A stretch of DNA of 5,881 nucleotides from an uncultured Clostridium sp. (GTDB lineage: Bacteria > Bacillota > Clostridia > Lachnospirales > Lachnospiraceae): the NCBI GenBank assembly GCA_947643685.1, contig CANRXD010000123.1:1-5881 (forward strand), given 5' to 3'. Under the pieces are notes generated by a model. That model worked only from the letters and a program-made list of their open reading frames with translations, searched no databases and had not been told where the DNA came from. The translations under genes and the position numbers were made by a program. This document shows positions 1 through 5,881 of this stretch, in pieces (positions within the stretch are counted from its first letter, which is position 1; the number at the start of each line of letters is the position of its first letter).

Positions 1-300
1 GCTCTTCAGGGTAATCCCTTCCACCAGCTCCATGACAATAAAATGGATGTCGCCCTCATCCACAACGTCATAGATATTCACAATATTCGGATGGGAAAGG
101 CCTGCCGCCGCCTGGGCCTCCATTTTAAACTTGCTGATAAATCCGGCATCAGATGTAAACTCCGCCTTCAGTACCTTAATGGCCACCAATCTGTTTAATT
201 TATGACATTTTGCCTTATATACCTCCGACATACCGCCGGAGCCGATACGGTCCAGAATCTCATAGCGGTCCTGGAGCATGGTGCCTGCTGATAACATCAT
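1..300 (-). CDS. prkC: PrkC/PknB-type Ser/Thr protein kinase, N-terminal 100 residues (partial)
   Basis: This is the start of a eukaryote-like Hanks-type Ser/Thr kinase, cut by the window edge after exactly 100 codons. Visible kinase parts are the glycine-rich loop GSGGMSEVY (residues 20-28), the ATP-anchoring lysine in VAIKV (K42), the likely alpha-C glutamate E61, the HPNIV segment (70-74) and the hinge MELVEG (90-95). The catalytic HRD and DFG motifs, and the transmembrane and PASTA segments usual for PrkC, would lie outside, so receptor-kinase architecture is inferred from the family and from the adjacent phosphatase. In Firmicutes PrkC senses muropeptides or lipid II and phosphorylates cell wall and translation proteins. 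The first ATG (300) overlaps the phosphatase stop in ATGA; a second ATG follows at 297. An AGGTG ribosome site at 306-310 lies 5 or 8 nt upstream respectively, so the two starts cannot be separated. The overlap points to coupled translation with stp. Confidence 0.95.
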   Translation of the reverse strand, partial: MMLSAGTMLQDRYEILDRIGSGGMSEVYKAKCHKLNRLVAIKVLKAEFTSDAGFISKFKMEAQAAAGLSHPNIVNIYDVVDEGDIHFIVMELVEGITLKS

Positions 301-1037
301 ACATTCACCTCACTTATCTGAGGTTCCACCAGGATAACGGCAATGTTGTCCTTTCCACCGTTTTCGTTGGCCTTTGTAATCAGGTTCCCGGTCTTTGCCT
401 CCAGGGTGTCTGTGGTCTTTAAAATTCTGCTGATCCCCTCGTCCTCCACCATATTGGTGAGTCCGTCGGAGCACATTAAAATACAGTCGCCTTTCTCCAG
501 GGCCACCTCAAAAAAATCCGGCTCCACAGACCAGCCGATTCCCACAGCCCTGGTAATAATATTTTTCCGGCTGTTATAGGATTCACTGTTTCGCTCCATC
601 TTTCCCAAAGAAACCATTTCCTCCACCAGAGAATGGTCCCTGGTAATCTGGTATAAATTTTCTCTTAAAAGATACAGGCGGCTGTCGCCCACGTTGGCCA
701 CATACATGGTATTTTTGTCCACGGTGGCAGCCACCAGCGTAGAGCCCATTCCCTCCCTGTCGGGATTGGTTCTGGCCTCTTCATAGAGCATGGCGTTGGT
801 TTGTGCAATGGCTTTTCTCATGATCACCACAGGGCTCGTTCCCCTTAGCTCTTCCACAGACCGCACCATGGTTTCCACCACAAAGCGGGATGCAAAATCC
901 CCGGCCTTGTGCCCGCCCATTCCGTCCGCCACAAGGAAGAGGTTGGGAAGGGGCCCCACCTGGCCTGCCGACACATATACTGCATCCTGATTCATTTTCC
1001 TGACCCGTCCGGTATCTGTCCGTCCATAGGAAATCAT
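297..1037 (-). CDS. stp: PP2C-family (PPM) Ser/Thr protein phosphatase, Stp/PrpC
   Basis: This 246-residue protein is a complete bacterial PPM phosphatase of normal length for Stp/PrpC (about 240-260). It removes phosphate from Ser/Thr (mostly Thr) of proteins phosphorylated by the partner kinase, using a two-metal (Mn/Mg) centre in the cytoplasm. The metal-ligand motifs are all present: MNQD (D18), VADGMGGH (D38, G39), CSDGLTN (D191) and GGKDN (D230). The conserved GMGST (97-100 region) and NVGDSR (115-120) are also seen. No signal peptide or membrane segment is apparent. The start ATG lies in a 4-nt ATGA overlap with the rlmN stop and has a strong AGGAGG site 7 nt upstream. Its own TGA overlaps the ATG of the kinase gene. 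This kinase-phosphatase pairing is standard in Firmicutes and supports an antagonist role to PrkC. No key residue is missing. Confidence 0.97.
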   Translation of the reverse strand: MISYGRTDTGRVRKMNQDAVYVSAGQVGPLPNLFLVADGMGGHKAGDFASRFVVETMVRSVEELRGTSPVVIMRKAIAQTNAMLYEEARTNPDREGMGSTLVAATVDKNTMYVANVGDSRLYLLRENLYQITRDHSLVEEMVSLGKMERNSESYNSRKNIITRAVGIGWSVEPDFFEVALEKGDCILMCSDGLTNMVEDEGISRILKTTDTLEAKTGNLITKANENGGKDNIAVILVEPQISEVNV

Positions 1038-2086
1038 AGCTGTCCCTCCTCATCCTTTTTCAGATAACTCTTTCTTAGCTGCCCGCAGGCGCCGCCGATA
1101 TCCCGGCCCATTTCCCTGCGGATGGTCACATTGATTCCCTTTTTCTCCAGATAATCCCTGAATCTTTCAACGGCTTCCCGCCCGGACTGTCTGTAATCTC
1201 TTTCTTTAATGGGATTTACGGGAATCAGGTTCACATGTCCGTGCATGTCTTTCAGTAACTCGAAAAGCTTCCTGGCTTCCTCCAGATTGTCATTGACCCC
1301 CCGGACCAGACTATACTCAAACGTGAGCCTGCGGCCTGTCTTTTCATAATACTCCCGGCATGCGGGAAGAACTTCTGAAAGGGAATACGTGTTGGCAACA
1401 GGCATCAGGGTTTTCCGCACCTCGTCATCCGGCGCATGAAGGGAAAGGGCCAGGGTCACTGAAAGTCCCTCCCTGGCAAACTGTCTGATCCGGGGCACCA
1501 GCCCGCAGGTGGAAACCGTAATATTTCTCTGGCTTATATGTAAGCCGTTTTCATCACTCAGAAGGCGGATGAAACGGAGCAGATTTTCATAATTATCCAT
1601 CGGCTCTCCGCTTCCCATGACTACCACATTGGAAACACGTTCTCCGATGGATGCCTGAATCCGGTAAATCTGGTCTAACATCTCCCCGGCCGTCAGATTT
1701 CTCGTGAGTCCGTCCAGAGTGGACGCGCAGAACCGGCAGCCCATGCGGCAGCCCACCTGAGAGGAAATACAGACAGAGTTTCCATGGTTATATTTCATCA
1801 GAACGCTCTCTATGATATTTCCGTCTCCAAGGCTGAACAGATATTTTCTTGTGCCGTCAATCCCCGACCGGAGCATCCGGACAGTCTTTAAAGAAGTATA
1901 AAAGGAAGTTTCCTTCAGTTTTTCCCGGAATTCCATGGGAAGATTTGTCATTTCATCATATGAAGATGCCAGTTTTACATGCATCCACTGATAGAGCTGC
2001 TTTGCCCGGAAGGGCTTTTCTCCCATCTCCTTAACAAACTCCGTAAGCTCCAAAAGCTCCATGGACTTTAAATCTCTCTTTTCCAT
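1034..2086 (-). CDS. rlmN: Dual-specificity 23S rRNA A2503 / tRNA A37 C2-methyltransferase RlmN (radical SAM)
   Basis: RlmN makes 2-methyladenosine at A2503 of 23S rRNA and at A37 of some tRNAs, which tunes peptidyl-transferase function and decoding. The 350-residue length is typical. The radical-SAM cluster motif CxxxCxxC is at C113, C117 and C120 (GCRMGCRFC). The second conserved cysteine C106 (SVCISSQ) and the C-terminal cysteine C334 (GGACGQLR), which carries the methyl group in the RlmN mechanism, are both present. E93 sits 13 residues before C106, the spacing of the catalytic glutamate in the E. coli enzyme. The SAM-binding GEP motif appears as GSGEP (158-162). The paralogue Cfr is unlikely given the operon context, but Cfr shares these cysteines, so RlmN is preferred from gene neighbourhood and overall sequence. 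The start has a GGGAAAAGGA site 4 nt upstream. The gene follows rsmB by 50 nt, and its stop overlaps the stp start by 4 nt; the last codons encode the stp ribosome site. Confidence 0.97.
   Translation of the reverse strand: MEKRDLKSMELLELTEFVKEMGEKPFRAKQLYQWMHVKLASSYDEMTNLPMEFREKLKETSFYTSLKTVRMLRSGIDGTRKYLFSLGDGNIIESVLMKYNHGNSVCISSQVGCRMGCRFCASTLDGLTRNLTAGEMLDQIYRIQASIGERVSNVVVMGSGEPMDNYENLLRFIRLLSDENGLHISQRNITVSTCGLVPRIRQFAREGLSVTLALSLHAPDDEVRKTLMPVANTYSLSEVLPACREYYEKTGRRLTFEYSLVRGVNDNLEEARKLFELLKDMHGHVNLIPVNPIKERDYRQSGREAVERFRDYLEKKGINVTIRREMGRDIGGACGQLRKSYLKKDEEGQL
1045..1050 (-). promoter_or_regulatory. Ribosome binding site of stp (AGGAGG)
   Basis: A perfect AGGAGG lies 7 nt before the stp ATG at 1037 and inside the last codons of rlmN. 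It fixes the stp start in the ATGA overlap and shows that stp can initiate on its own rather than only by termination-reinitiation. Confidence 0.85.
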
Positions 2087-2136
2087 ACCATCCTTTTCCC
2101 ATTCCTGTAAAAATCCGCCGTCAGGCGTGCGAAGGC

Positions 2137-3471
2137 CTACTGTATCCGTTCCTTTTCAAAAGCTGCAATGAAAAATCCGTCACAGGGGTGGATTCCCGGC
2201 AAAAGCTGAATCTGGTTTTCTTTGCAGTCCTTTCTCAGAAATTCCGGCAGCAGGGCCCCAATGGGTCTCTTTTTGAAAGGAAGCTCTCTTAAAATCCAGG
2301 CCGCGTTTTCCTCATTTTCCATCCGGTCAATGGTGCAGGTACTGTAAATGAGCACGCCTCCGGGCTTCACATATCTGGAAACCACCAGAAGAATTTTTTT
2401 CTGAAGGGCTGCCAGGTTTAAAAGCTCCTCTTCTTTCAGACGCCACTTAATATCCGGCTTTTTCCCTATAATCCCAAGGCCGGAGCAGGGCAGATCGGCA
2501 AACACCACATCGGCCTTTCCCTCCATGGATGGGTCAAAAACCGTGGCATCCCACACTTTTGTCTCTATGTTTCGGAATCCACATCTTTGAACATTTTCTT
2601 CCACCAGGGAAATCTTATATTCTGTCAGGTCCCTTGCCTCCACCATCCCGGTTCCCCTTAAAAGATCAGCTGCATGGAGTGCCTTGCCGCCAGGGGCGCT
2701 GCACACATCCAGAACAAAATCCCCGGGCTTCACACCACAAATGAGCCCCGCCAGGGCGGAGCTTTCATCCTGCACCGTAATCCGGCCATCCCGGAATGCC
2801 TCCACCTGCTCCAGGTAATCATACCCCTCTATGGATAATAAGGCAGCTCCGAATAACGACCGTGTCACCTGGATTCCCCGGGCTTTAAGATCTTCCAGCG
2901 TTTTTTCTGTTGACGCTCTGGTTTCGTTGCAGCGGACCGTAAGCGGACGCTTTGCAAGAAAAGCGGCCCCGATTTTTTCTGCCGTCTCTTTCCCATAGGA
3001 ATCTTCCCACATGGAAAGCATCCATTGAGGAAGAGAAAGGCAGATATGGGACTCTGAAAAAATCAGACTGTCTTTTTTTCTGGCAACGGCCCGGAGCACA
3101 CCGTTAATAAATCCTGAAAGCTCCTGAAATTTCCGTTTTTTTGCCAGCTTTACAGCCTCATTGCAGACAGCAGAATCGGGTACCCGCTCCATATAGAGAA
3201 GCTGATACACCGACATTCTTAAAATGGTCCGGACCACCGGCTTCATCTTTTTTACCTTTACTTTGGAAAACTGGTCTAAAACCGCGTCCAGCTGAATCAG
3301 GTACTCCAGCGTTCCCTCTGTAAGCCTCGTGATGAAAGCCCTGTCCTGTTTTTCCAGATACTGATACTTTCCGAGAGCCTGATTTAACACAAGATGGCTT
3401 AAATTTCCCTTCTCCAGAATTTCCAGAAGCACATCCAGAACGATCTCCCGGCTGTTGGTTTCTTTAGTCAC
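2137..3471 (-). CDS. rsmB: 16S rRNA (cytosine-967-C5)-methyltransferase RsmB (GTG start)
   Basis: RsmB (Sun/Fmu) makes 5-methylcytosine at C967 of 16S rRNA using SAM. From a GTG start it is 444 residues, normal for the family. Roughly residues 5-135 form the NusB-like RNA-binding domain; the catalytic Rossmann domain follows. Visible motifs are QDESSALAG (234-242), the SAM loop DVCSAPGGK (255-263), DLPCSG with C329, and STCT with the nucleophile C379. C329 and C379 are the paired catalytic cysteines of m5C RNA methyltransferases. The C-terminal GIHPCDGFF (426-434) is the usual HxxDGFF-type end. An ATG at 3543 in frame would add 24 residues, but it has no ribosome site, and the added sequence lies inside the peptidase gene and is not family-like. 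GTG at 3471 has GGAGGAAGGG upstream and begins VTKETNSRE, a typical start. The gene overlaps the upstream peptidase gene by 8 nt. Confidence 0.95.
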   Translation of the reverse strand: MTKETNSREIVLDVLLEILEKGNLSHLVLNQALGKYQYLEKQDRAFITRLTEGTLEYLIQLDAVLDQFSKVKVKKMKPVVRTILRMSVYQLLYMERVPDSAVCNEAVKLAKKRKFQELSGFINGVLRAVARKKDSLIFSESHICLSLPQWMLSMWEDSYGKETAEKIGAAFLAKRPLTVRCNETRASTEKTLEDLKARGIQVTRSLFGAALLSIEGYDYLEQVEAFRDGRITVQDESSALAGLICGVKPGDFVLDVCSAPGGKALHAADLLRGTGMVEARDLTEYKISLVEENVQRCGFRNIETKVWDATVFDPSMEGKADVVFADLPCSGLGIIGKKPDIKWRLKEEELLNLAALQKKILLVVSRYVKPGGVLIYSTCTIDRMENEENAAWILRELPFKKRPIGALLPEFLRKDCKENQIQLLPGIHPCDGFFIAAFEKERIQ

Positions 3472-4186
3472 GTCTGTCCCTTCCTCCAAACAGGATGACC
3501 AGACGAAGAAGCTGTAAAATCGAGGAAGCCGCCGCTGCCACATAAGTCAGCGCTGCCGCACTCAATACCTTTCTGGTTCCGCTCACTTCGTCCGATGCCA
3601 GAATCCCCTGAGAATCCAGAAGCTTCACCGCACGGTTTGAGGCATTGAACTCCACCGGCAGCGTCACAAGCTGGAACAGCACTGCCAGTGTGAACATGAG
3701 AATCCCAATCTGCACCAGGGGCGAGCCAAGGCCCCCGAAAATCATTCCGATGAGAATTAAAGGCCAGGAAATCCGGGAACCCAGGTTCGCCACAGGAACC
3801 AGGGCGCTTCTGAATCTTAAAGGCCCATACTCCTCGTTATGCTGCATGGCATGACCGCACTCATGGGCCGCCACGCCGATGGCTGCCACAGAAGAAGCGC
3901 CATAGACCGTTTCCGACAGATTCACGGTCCTGGTCCTGGGATCATAATGATCCGTCAGGCTGCCGGCAACGGCACGTACTTCCACATCGTATATCCCCTG
4001 GGAATTCAAAAGTCTTCTTGCCGCCTCCGCACCCGTCATACCCGTGCGGCTTCTGACCTTTGAATACCTGGAAAAGGCCGAATTTACGCGGCCCTGGGCC
4101 CATAAAGACAGCGCAACGCCAATCAAAACCAAAAGAATTGTCGGATCAAAACCATACCCGTATCCCATTCCATAACCACCGTACAT
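3464..4186 (-). CDS. Membrane zinc metallopeptidase, YugP family (neutral zinc metallopeptidase family)
   Basis: This 240-residue protein belongs to the YugP-like family of membrane zinc metallopeptidases; its physiological substrate is not established. It starts with a Tyr/Gly-rich stretch (MYGGYGMGYGYG), then a first hydrophobic segment at about 15-31. A soluble part follows, ending in the zinc motif AAHECGH (H108, E109, H112). Further hydrophobic segments lie at about 127-150, 155-177 and 208-233. LPVEFNAS (176-182) is the conserved second motif and E179 is a plausible third zinc ligand. An in-frame ATG at 4204 would give 246 residues, but the AGGAG site at 4195-4199 lies inside that reading and sits 8 nt before ATG at 4186, where the family-like MYGG start begins. 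The gene sits 45 nt after fmt and overlaps rsmB by 8 nt. Its conserved place in this translation operon is noted, but its function there is unknown. Confidence 0.93.
   Translation of the reverse strand: MYGGYGMGYGYGFDPTILLVLIGVALSLWAQGRVNSAFSRYSKVRSRTGMTGAEAARRLLNSQGIYDVEVRAVAGSLTDHYDPRTRTVNLSETVYGASSVAAIGVAAHECGHAMQHNEEYGPLRFRSALVPVANLGSRISWPLILIGMIFGGLGSPLVQIGILMFTLAVLFQLVTLPVEFNASNRAVKLLDSQGILASDEVSGTRKVLSAAALTYVAAAASSILQLLRLVILFGGRDRRD
3478..3487 (-). promoter_or_regulatory. Ribosome binding site deciding the rsmB GTG start
   Basis: The purine run GGAGGAAGGG lies within the last codons of the upstream peptidase gene. GGAGG ends 11 nt, and AAGGG 6 nt, before GTG at 3471. No comparable site precedes the longer in-frame ATG at 3543, so it supports GTG as the rsmB start. 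Confidence 0.8.
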
Positions 4187-4194
4187 AAGCATTT

Positions 4195-4199
4195 CTCCT
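4195..4199 (-). promoter_or_regulatory. Ribosome binding site deciding the peptidase start
   Basis: AGGAG lies 8 nt before ATG at 4186, an ideal distance. It is downstream of the ATG at 4204 and only 2 nt from the ATG at 4192, so those two starts are disfavoured. Confidence 0.8.
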
Positions 4200-4231
4200 C
4201 TCATTCGCTGTATTCTACGGCTTTTTCATAC

Positions 4232-5188
4232 TCACTCTGCCGTTTGGCAGGGGCCGGACACCCGTCCGAGGACCGTTCCGTCCTCCAGCGGAAAGCCGCG
4301 CAGAAAAGCGGCGGTATCCATCCGTTTTTTCCCCTCCAGCTGAAGCTCTGTAATGGACAGGAAGCCATCCCCGGTTTCTACCAGAAGACGGTCCTTTTCC
4401 TTTTTCACCCGGCCGAAAGTTCCGCTTCCTTCGTCTTTCACCACATCAGCCGCCCATATTTTTAAGGATTTCCCCTTTAAGAACGTATATGCACTGGGCC
4501 AGGGATTTAACCCCCGGATCAGCCGCTCAATCTGTACGGCGCCCTTTTCCCAGTCAATTTCTCCCATGGACTTATCTAACATCTTTGCGTAACCGGTTGT
4601 GGGCTCTCCCTGAGGTGTCCTTTCAATGGACCCATTTTCTAATTTCTCCAGAGTGGATAAAATTAATTCTCCCCCAAGGATGCTCAGTTTATCAAAAAGG
4701 CTGCCTCCGGTTTCCTTTTCATCCAAAGGAATCTCCCTTACCTCCAGAATATCTCCCGTGTCCAGTCCTTCATCCATCAGCATCGTAGTCACTCCGCTGA
4801 CGGCCTCTCCGTCAATGACGGCCCACTGAATGGGAGCTGCACCGCGGTATTTTGGAAGGAGAGACCCATGGACATTGACACACCCATATCCTGGAATCTC
4901 CAAAAGGGCCTTCGGCAGGATCTGTCCGAACGCCACAACCACAATCACATCGGGATTCATCTTTGCCAGAAGTTTCATAAATTCCTCATCCCGCACCTTC
5001 ACAGGCTGATAAACCGGAATAGAATATTCCAGAGCTTTTTCCTTCACCGGGGTCATAAGCACCGCCTTTCCCCTGCCCTTTGGCTTATCCGGCTGAGTCA
5101 CTGCGGCAATCACCTCATGGCCGCCCTTCACCAGAGCTTCCAGAGTGGGGACTGCAAAATCCGGCGTTCCCATAAATACTATTTTCAT
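4232..5188 (-). CDS. fmt: Methionyl-tRNA formyltransferase
   Basis: Fmt transfers a formyl group from 10-formyltetrahydrofolate to Met-tRNA(fMet), producing the bacterial initiator tRNA in the cytoplasm. The 318-residue length is typical. The N-terminal formyltransferase domain starts MKIVFMGTPDFAVP, with the flexible basic loop near KPKGRGK (35-41). The catalytic triad is visible as N105 and H107 in NVHGSLLPKYRGAAP and D143 in GLDTGD. The tRNA-binding C-terminal domain starts after about residue 205, with GLNPWPSAYT (226-235) as its conserved landmark. The gene starts on the base directly after the def stop codon (TAG then ATG). AGGA at 5199-5202 and GGGGA at 5193-5197 inside the def end can serve as ribosome sites. 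Translational coupling to def is likely in the intact operon; here the def frame stops 260 nt earlier, so coupling could be weakened. All key residues are intact. Confidence 0.98.
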   Translation of the reverse strand: MKIVFMGTPDFAVPTLEALVKGGHEVIAAVTQPDKPKGRGKAVLMTPVKEKALEYSIPVYQPVKVRDEEFMKLLAKMNPDVIVVVAFGQILPKALLEIPGYGCVNVHGSLLPKYRGAAPIQWAVIDGEAVSGVTTMLMDEGLDTGDILEVREIPLDEKETGGSLFDKLSILGGELILSTLEKLENGSIERTPQGEPTTGYAKMLDKSMGEIDWEKGAVQIERLIRGLNPWPSAYTFLKGKSLKIWAADVVKDEGSGTFGRVKKEKDRLLVETGDGFLSITELQLEGKKRMDTAAFLRGFPLEDGTVLGRVSGPCQTAE

Positions 5189-5669
5189 CTATTCCCCGTC
5201 CTCTCCTTCCGCTGTATCCATAAGCTCGCCCTCTACCATATCCACATAGAGCTTTCCGTCCAGATGGTCACATTCATGGAGAATGCATCTGGCTAAGAGG
5301 CCGTCTCCCTCGATTACGTATTCTTTCATGTTTTCATCAAAGGCCTTTGCCTTCACATGCTCCGCTCTCGTAACCTGACCGCTTTTTCCCGGAACACTTA
5401 GGCACCCCTCCGGTCCGGTCTGGCTTCCGCTGGTTTCTAATATTTCCGGATTAGATCAGCACATACTGGTTTCCGTCGTCCACATCAATCACCACAATAC
5501 GTTTCCGGATTCCCACCTGGGGAGCCGCCAGCCCGCATCCGTTATTGTCATACATGGTTTCAAACATGTCCTCAATCAGCTCCAGAGTCCGTTCGTTCAT
5601 TTCCTTCACAGGCTTGCAGGCCTTCGTCAAAATTTCATCTCCAATGGTTCTGATCTGTCTTATTGCCAT
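5189..5669 (-). pseudogene. def: Peptide deformylase, disrupted by a one-base insertion
   Basis: Peptide deformylase removes the N-formyl group from new proteins, a metal-dependent (Fe/Zn) cytoplasmic reaction. The first frame (from ATG 5669) encodes 72 residues, including motif 1 GCGLAAPQ (44-51), and ends at TAA 5451-5453 after the ATC codon. Dropping one base at 5453 or 5454 restores the frame: the next 87 codons from 5452 to 5192 continue NPEILETSG, then carry motif 2 EGCLSVP (metal ligand C89) and motif 3 HECDHLDG (H131, E132, H135), and end at TAG 5189-5191. The restored protein would be 159 residues, the normal size, with every signature motif in order. So one extra base is the only visible lesion. 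AAGGA lies 6 nt upstream of the ATG, 15 nt after priA. The first piece alone lacks the metal site and should be inactive. A sequence error, a real mutation with a second def elsewhere, or recoding are the alternatives; error is favoured because def is usually essential when fmt is intact. Confidence 0.93.
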
Positions 5670-5684
5670 GATTTTTCCTTTCCT

Positions 5685-5881
5685 CTATCCATCATATTGA
5701 ACACTTACATTTCGAAAAAGCTCCTGCTCCTTTTCTCTTTTCTGGACAGACTTTCTGACTTTTAATAGTATATCATAACTTACATGCTTAATATATAAAT
5801 TTTTTCTATAAATATCATTAAGTTTGTATGGTGAGCCGTTCACCGGGCCAATAACGGTAAGGCCCTCAAAACAAAATTCCT
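5685..5881 (-). CDS. priA: Primosomal protein N' (replication restart helicase PriA), C-terminal 64 residues (partial)
   Basis: This reading frame enters from beyond the window and ends at TAG 5685-5687. Its 64 complete codons read EFCFEGLTVIGPVNGSPY, then KLNDIYRKNLYIKH, and a charged tail ending FRNVSVQYDG. The IGPVN / KLNDIYRK pattern matches the C-terminal domain of PriA, which restarts stalled replication forks as a 3'-5' DNA helicase. The helicase and zinc-binding motifs are outside the window, so the call rests on this end plus position: priA directly precedes def-fmt in many Firmicutes. Its stop codon runs directly into the def ribosome site. Codons in 5761-5820 are much richer in A/T (ATA, TTA, CTA, AAA) than in the genes downstream. 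Confidence 0.88.
   Translation of the reverse strand, partial: EFCFEGLTVIGPVNGSPYKLNDIYRKNLYIKHVSYDILLKVRKSVQKREKEQELFRNVSVQYDG
5767..5775 (-). promoter_or_regulatory. Possible extended -10 element inside the priA end
   Basis: TGATATACT fits an extended -10 (TGN then TATACT, one mismatch to TATAAT) in an A/T-rich stretch about 100 nt before the def start. No good -35 hexamer is seen at 17 or 18 nt upstream. It could give def-fmt an internal promoter, but the A/T-rich coding sequence makes chance matches likely. Confidence 0.2.

Noticed and set aside
781..1053. 90-codon minus-strand frame overlapping stp in another frame
   Set aside because: It overlaps the well-supported phosphatase almost completely, has no own ribosome site or motif, and reads as an out-of-frame translation of the conserved phosphatase codons.
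1034..2086. Cfr-type antibiotic resistance methyltransferase instead of RlmN
   Set aside because: Cfr shares the cysteine motifs, but the gene sits in the conserved rsmB-rlmN-stp-prkC order with no mobile-element signs and has typical RlmN sequence features.
2105..2135. Possible terminator between rsmB and rlmN
   Set aside because: Only a 4-bp stem (CGCC/GGCG, loop TGAC) precedes a short T run. The stem cannot be extended, so it is too weak for an intrinsic terminator.
4187..4231. Promoter or small gene in the fmt-peptidase gap
   Set aside because: The 45-nt gap has a short ATG frame that stops after a few codons and no recognisable -35/-10 pair; only the peptidase ribosome site is supported.
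4868..5296. 142-codon plus-strand open frame
   Set aside because: It lies antisense to fmt and def. Its protein is His-rich with no recognisable motif, and the minus-strand genes it opposes are well-conserved families, so it is a shadow.
5445..5460. Programmed +1 frameshift in def, similar to prfB
   Set aside because: The P-site codon is ATC and a +1 slip would re-pair the isoleucine tRNA with TCT, a poor match. There is no Shine-Dalgarno-like stimulator just upstream, and no recoding is known to me in def. An error or mutation is simpler.

Overview
The window is a compact run of eight genes, all on the minus strand, so transcription enters at the high-coordinate end. It has the classic low-GC Gram-positive (Firmicutes) order priA - def - fmt - yugP-type peptidase - rsmB - rlmN - stp (prpC) - prkC. 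The protein sequences (the RlmN GSGEP variant, the PrkC start, a Tyr/Gly-rich peptidase N-terminus) and a base composition of about half G+C by eye suggest a Clostridia member, most likely Lachnospiraceae (Clostridium cluster XIVa). That placement is inference; there is no rRNA or other marker to confirm it.

Layout in transcription order: 5881-5685 holds the C-terminal end of the primosomal helicase PriA. 5669-5189 holds peptide deformylase (def), broken by one extra base near 5453/5454 that makes an in-frame TAA after codon 72; the rest of the protein, with two of its three signature motifs, is intact in the next frame. 5188-4232 is methionyl-tRNA formyltransferase (fmt). 4186-3464 is a membrane zinc metallopeptidase of the YugP family. 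3471-2137 is the 16S rRNA m5C methyltransferase RsmB. 2086-1034 is the 23S rRNA/tRNA m2A methyltransferase RlmN. 1037-297 is a PP2C-type Ser/Thr phosphatase. 300-1 is the start of a PrkC/PknB-type Ser/Thr kinase that runs off the window.

The genes form a translation-centred operon: Fmt formylates initiator Met-tRNA, Def removes the formyl group from new proteins, and RsmB and RlmN modify rRNA (RlmN also tRNA). The Stp-PrkC pair adds reversible protein phosphorylation, known in Firmicutes to act on cell wall metabolism and translation factors. Spacing is very tight: 15 nt, 0 nt (TAG directly followed by ATG), 45 nt, an 8-nt overlap, 50 nt, and two 4-nt ATGA overlaps. No strong terminator or clear promoter is visible, and no gap exceeds 50 nt, so one transcript is likely.

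I see no mobile element, CRISPR array, RNA gene, repeat or undescribed system. The most notable point is the frameshift in def, a normally essential gene, beside an intact fmt. It is either a sequence error, a real mutation covered by a second deformylase, or, less likely, recoding. Two starts were also revised on ribosome-binding-site evidence (rsmB to GTG at 3471, the peptidase to ATG at 4186).
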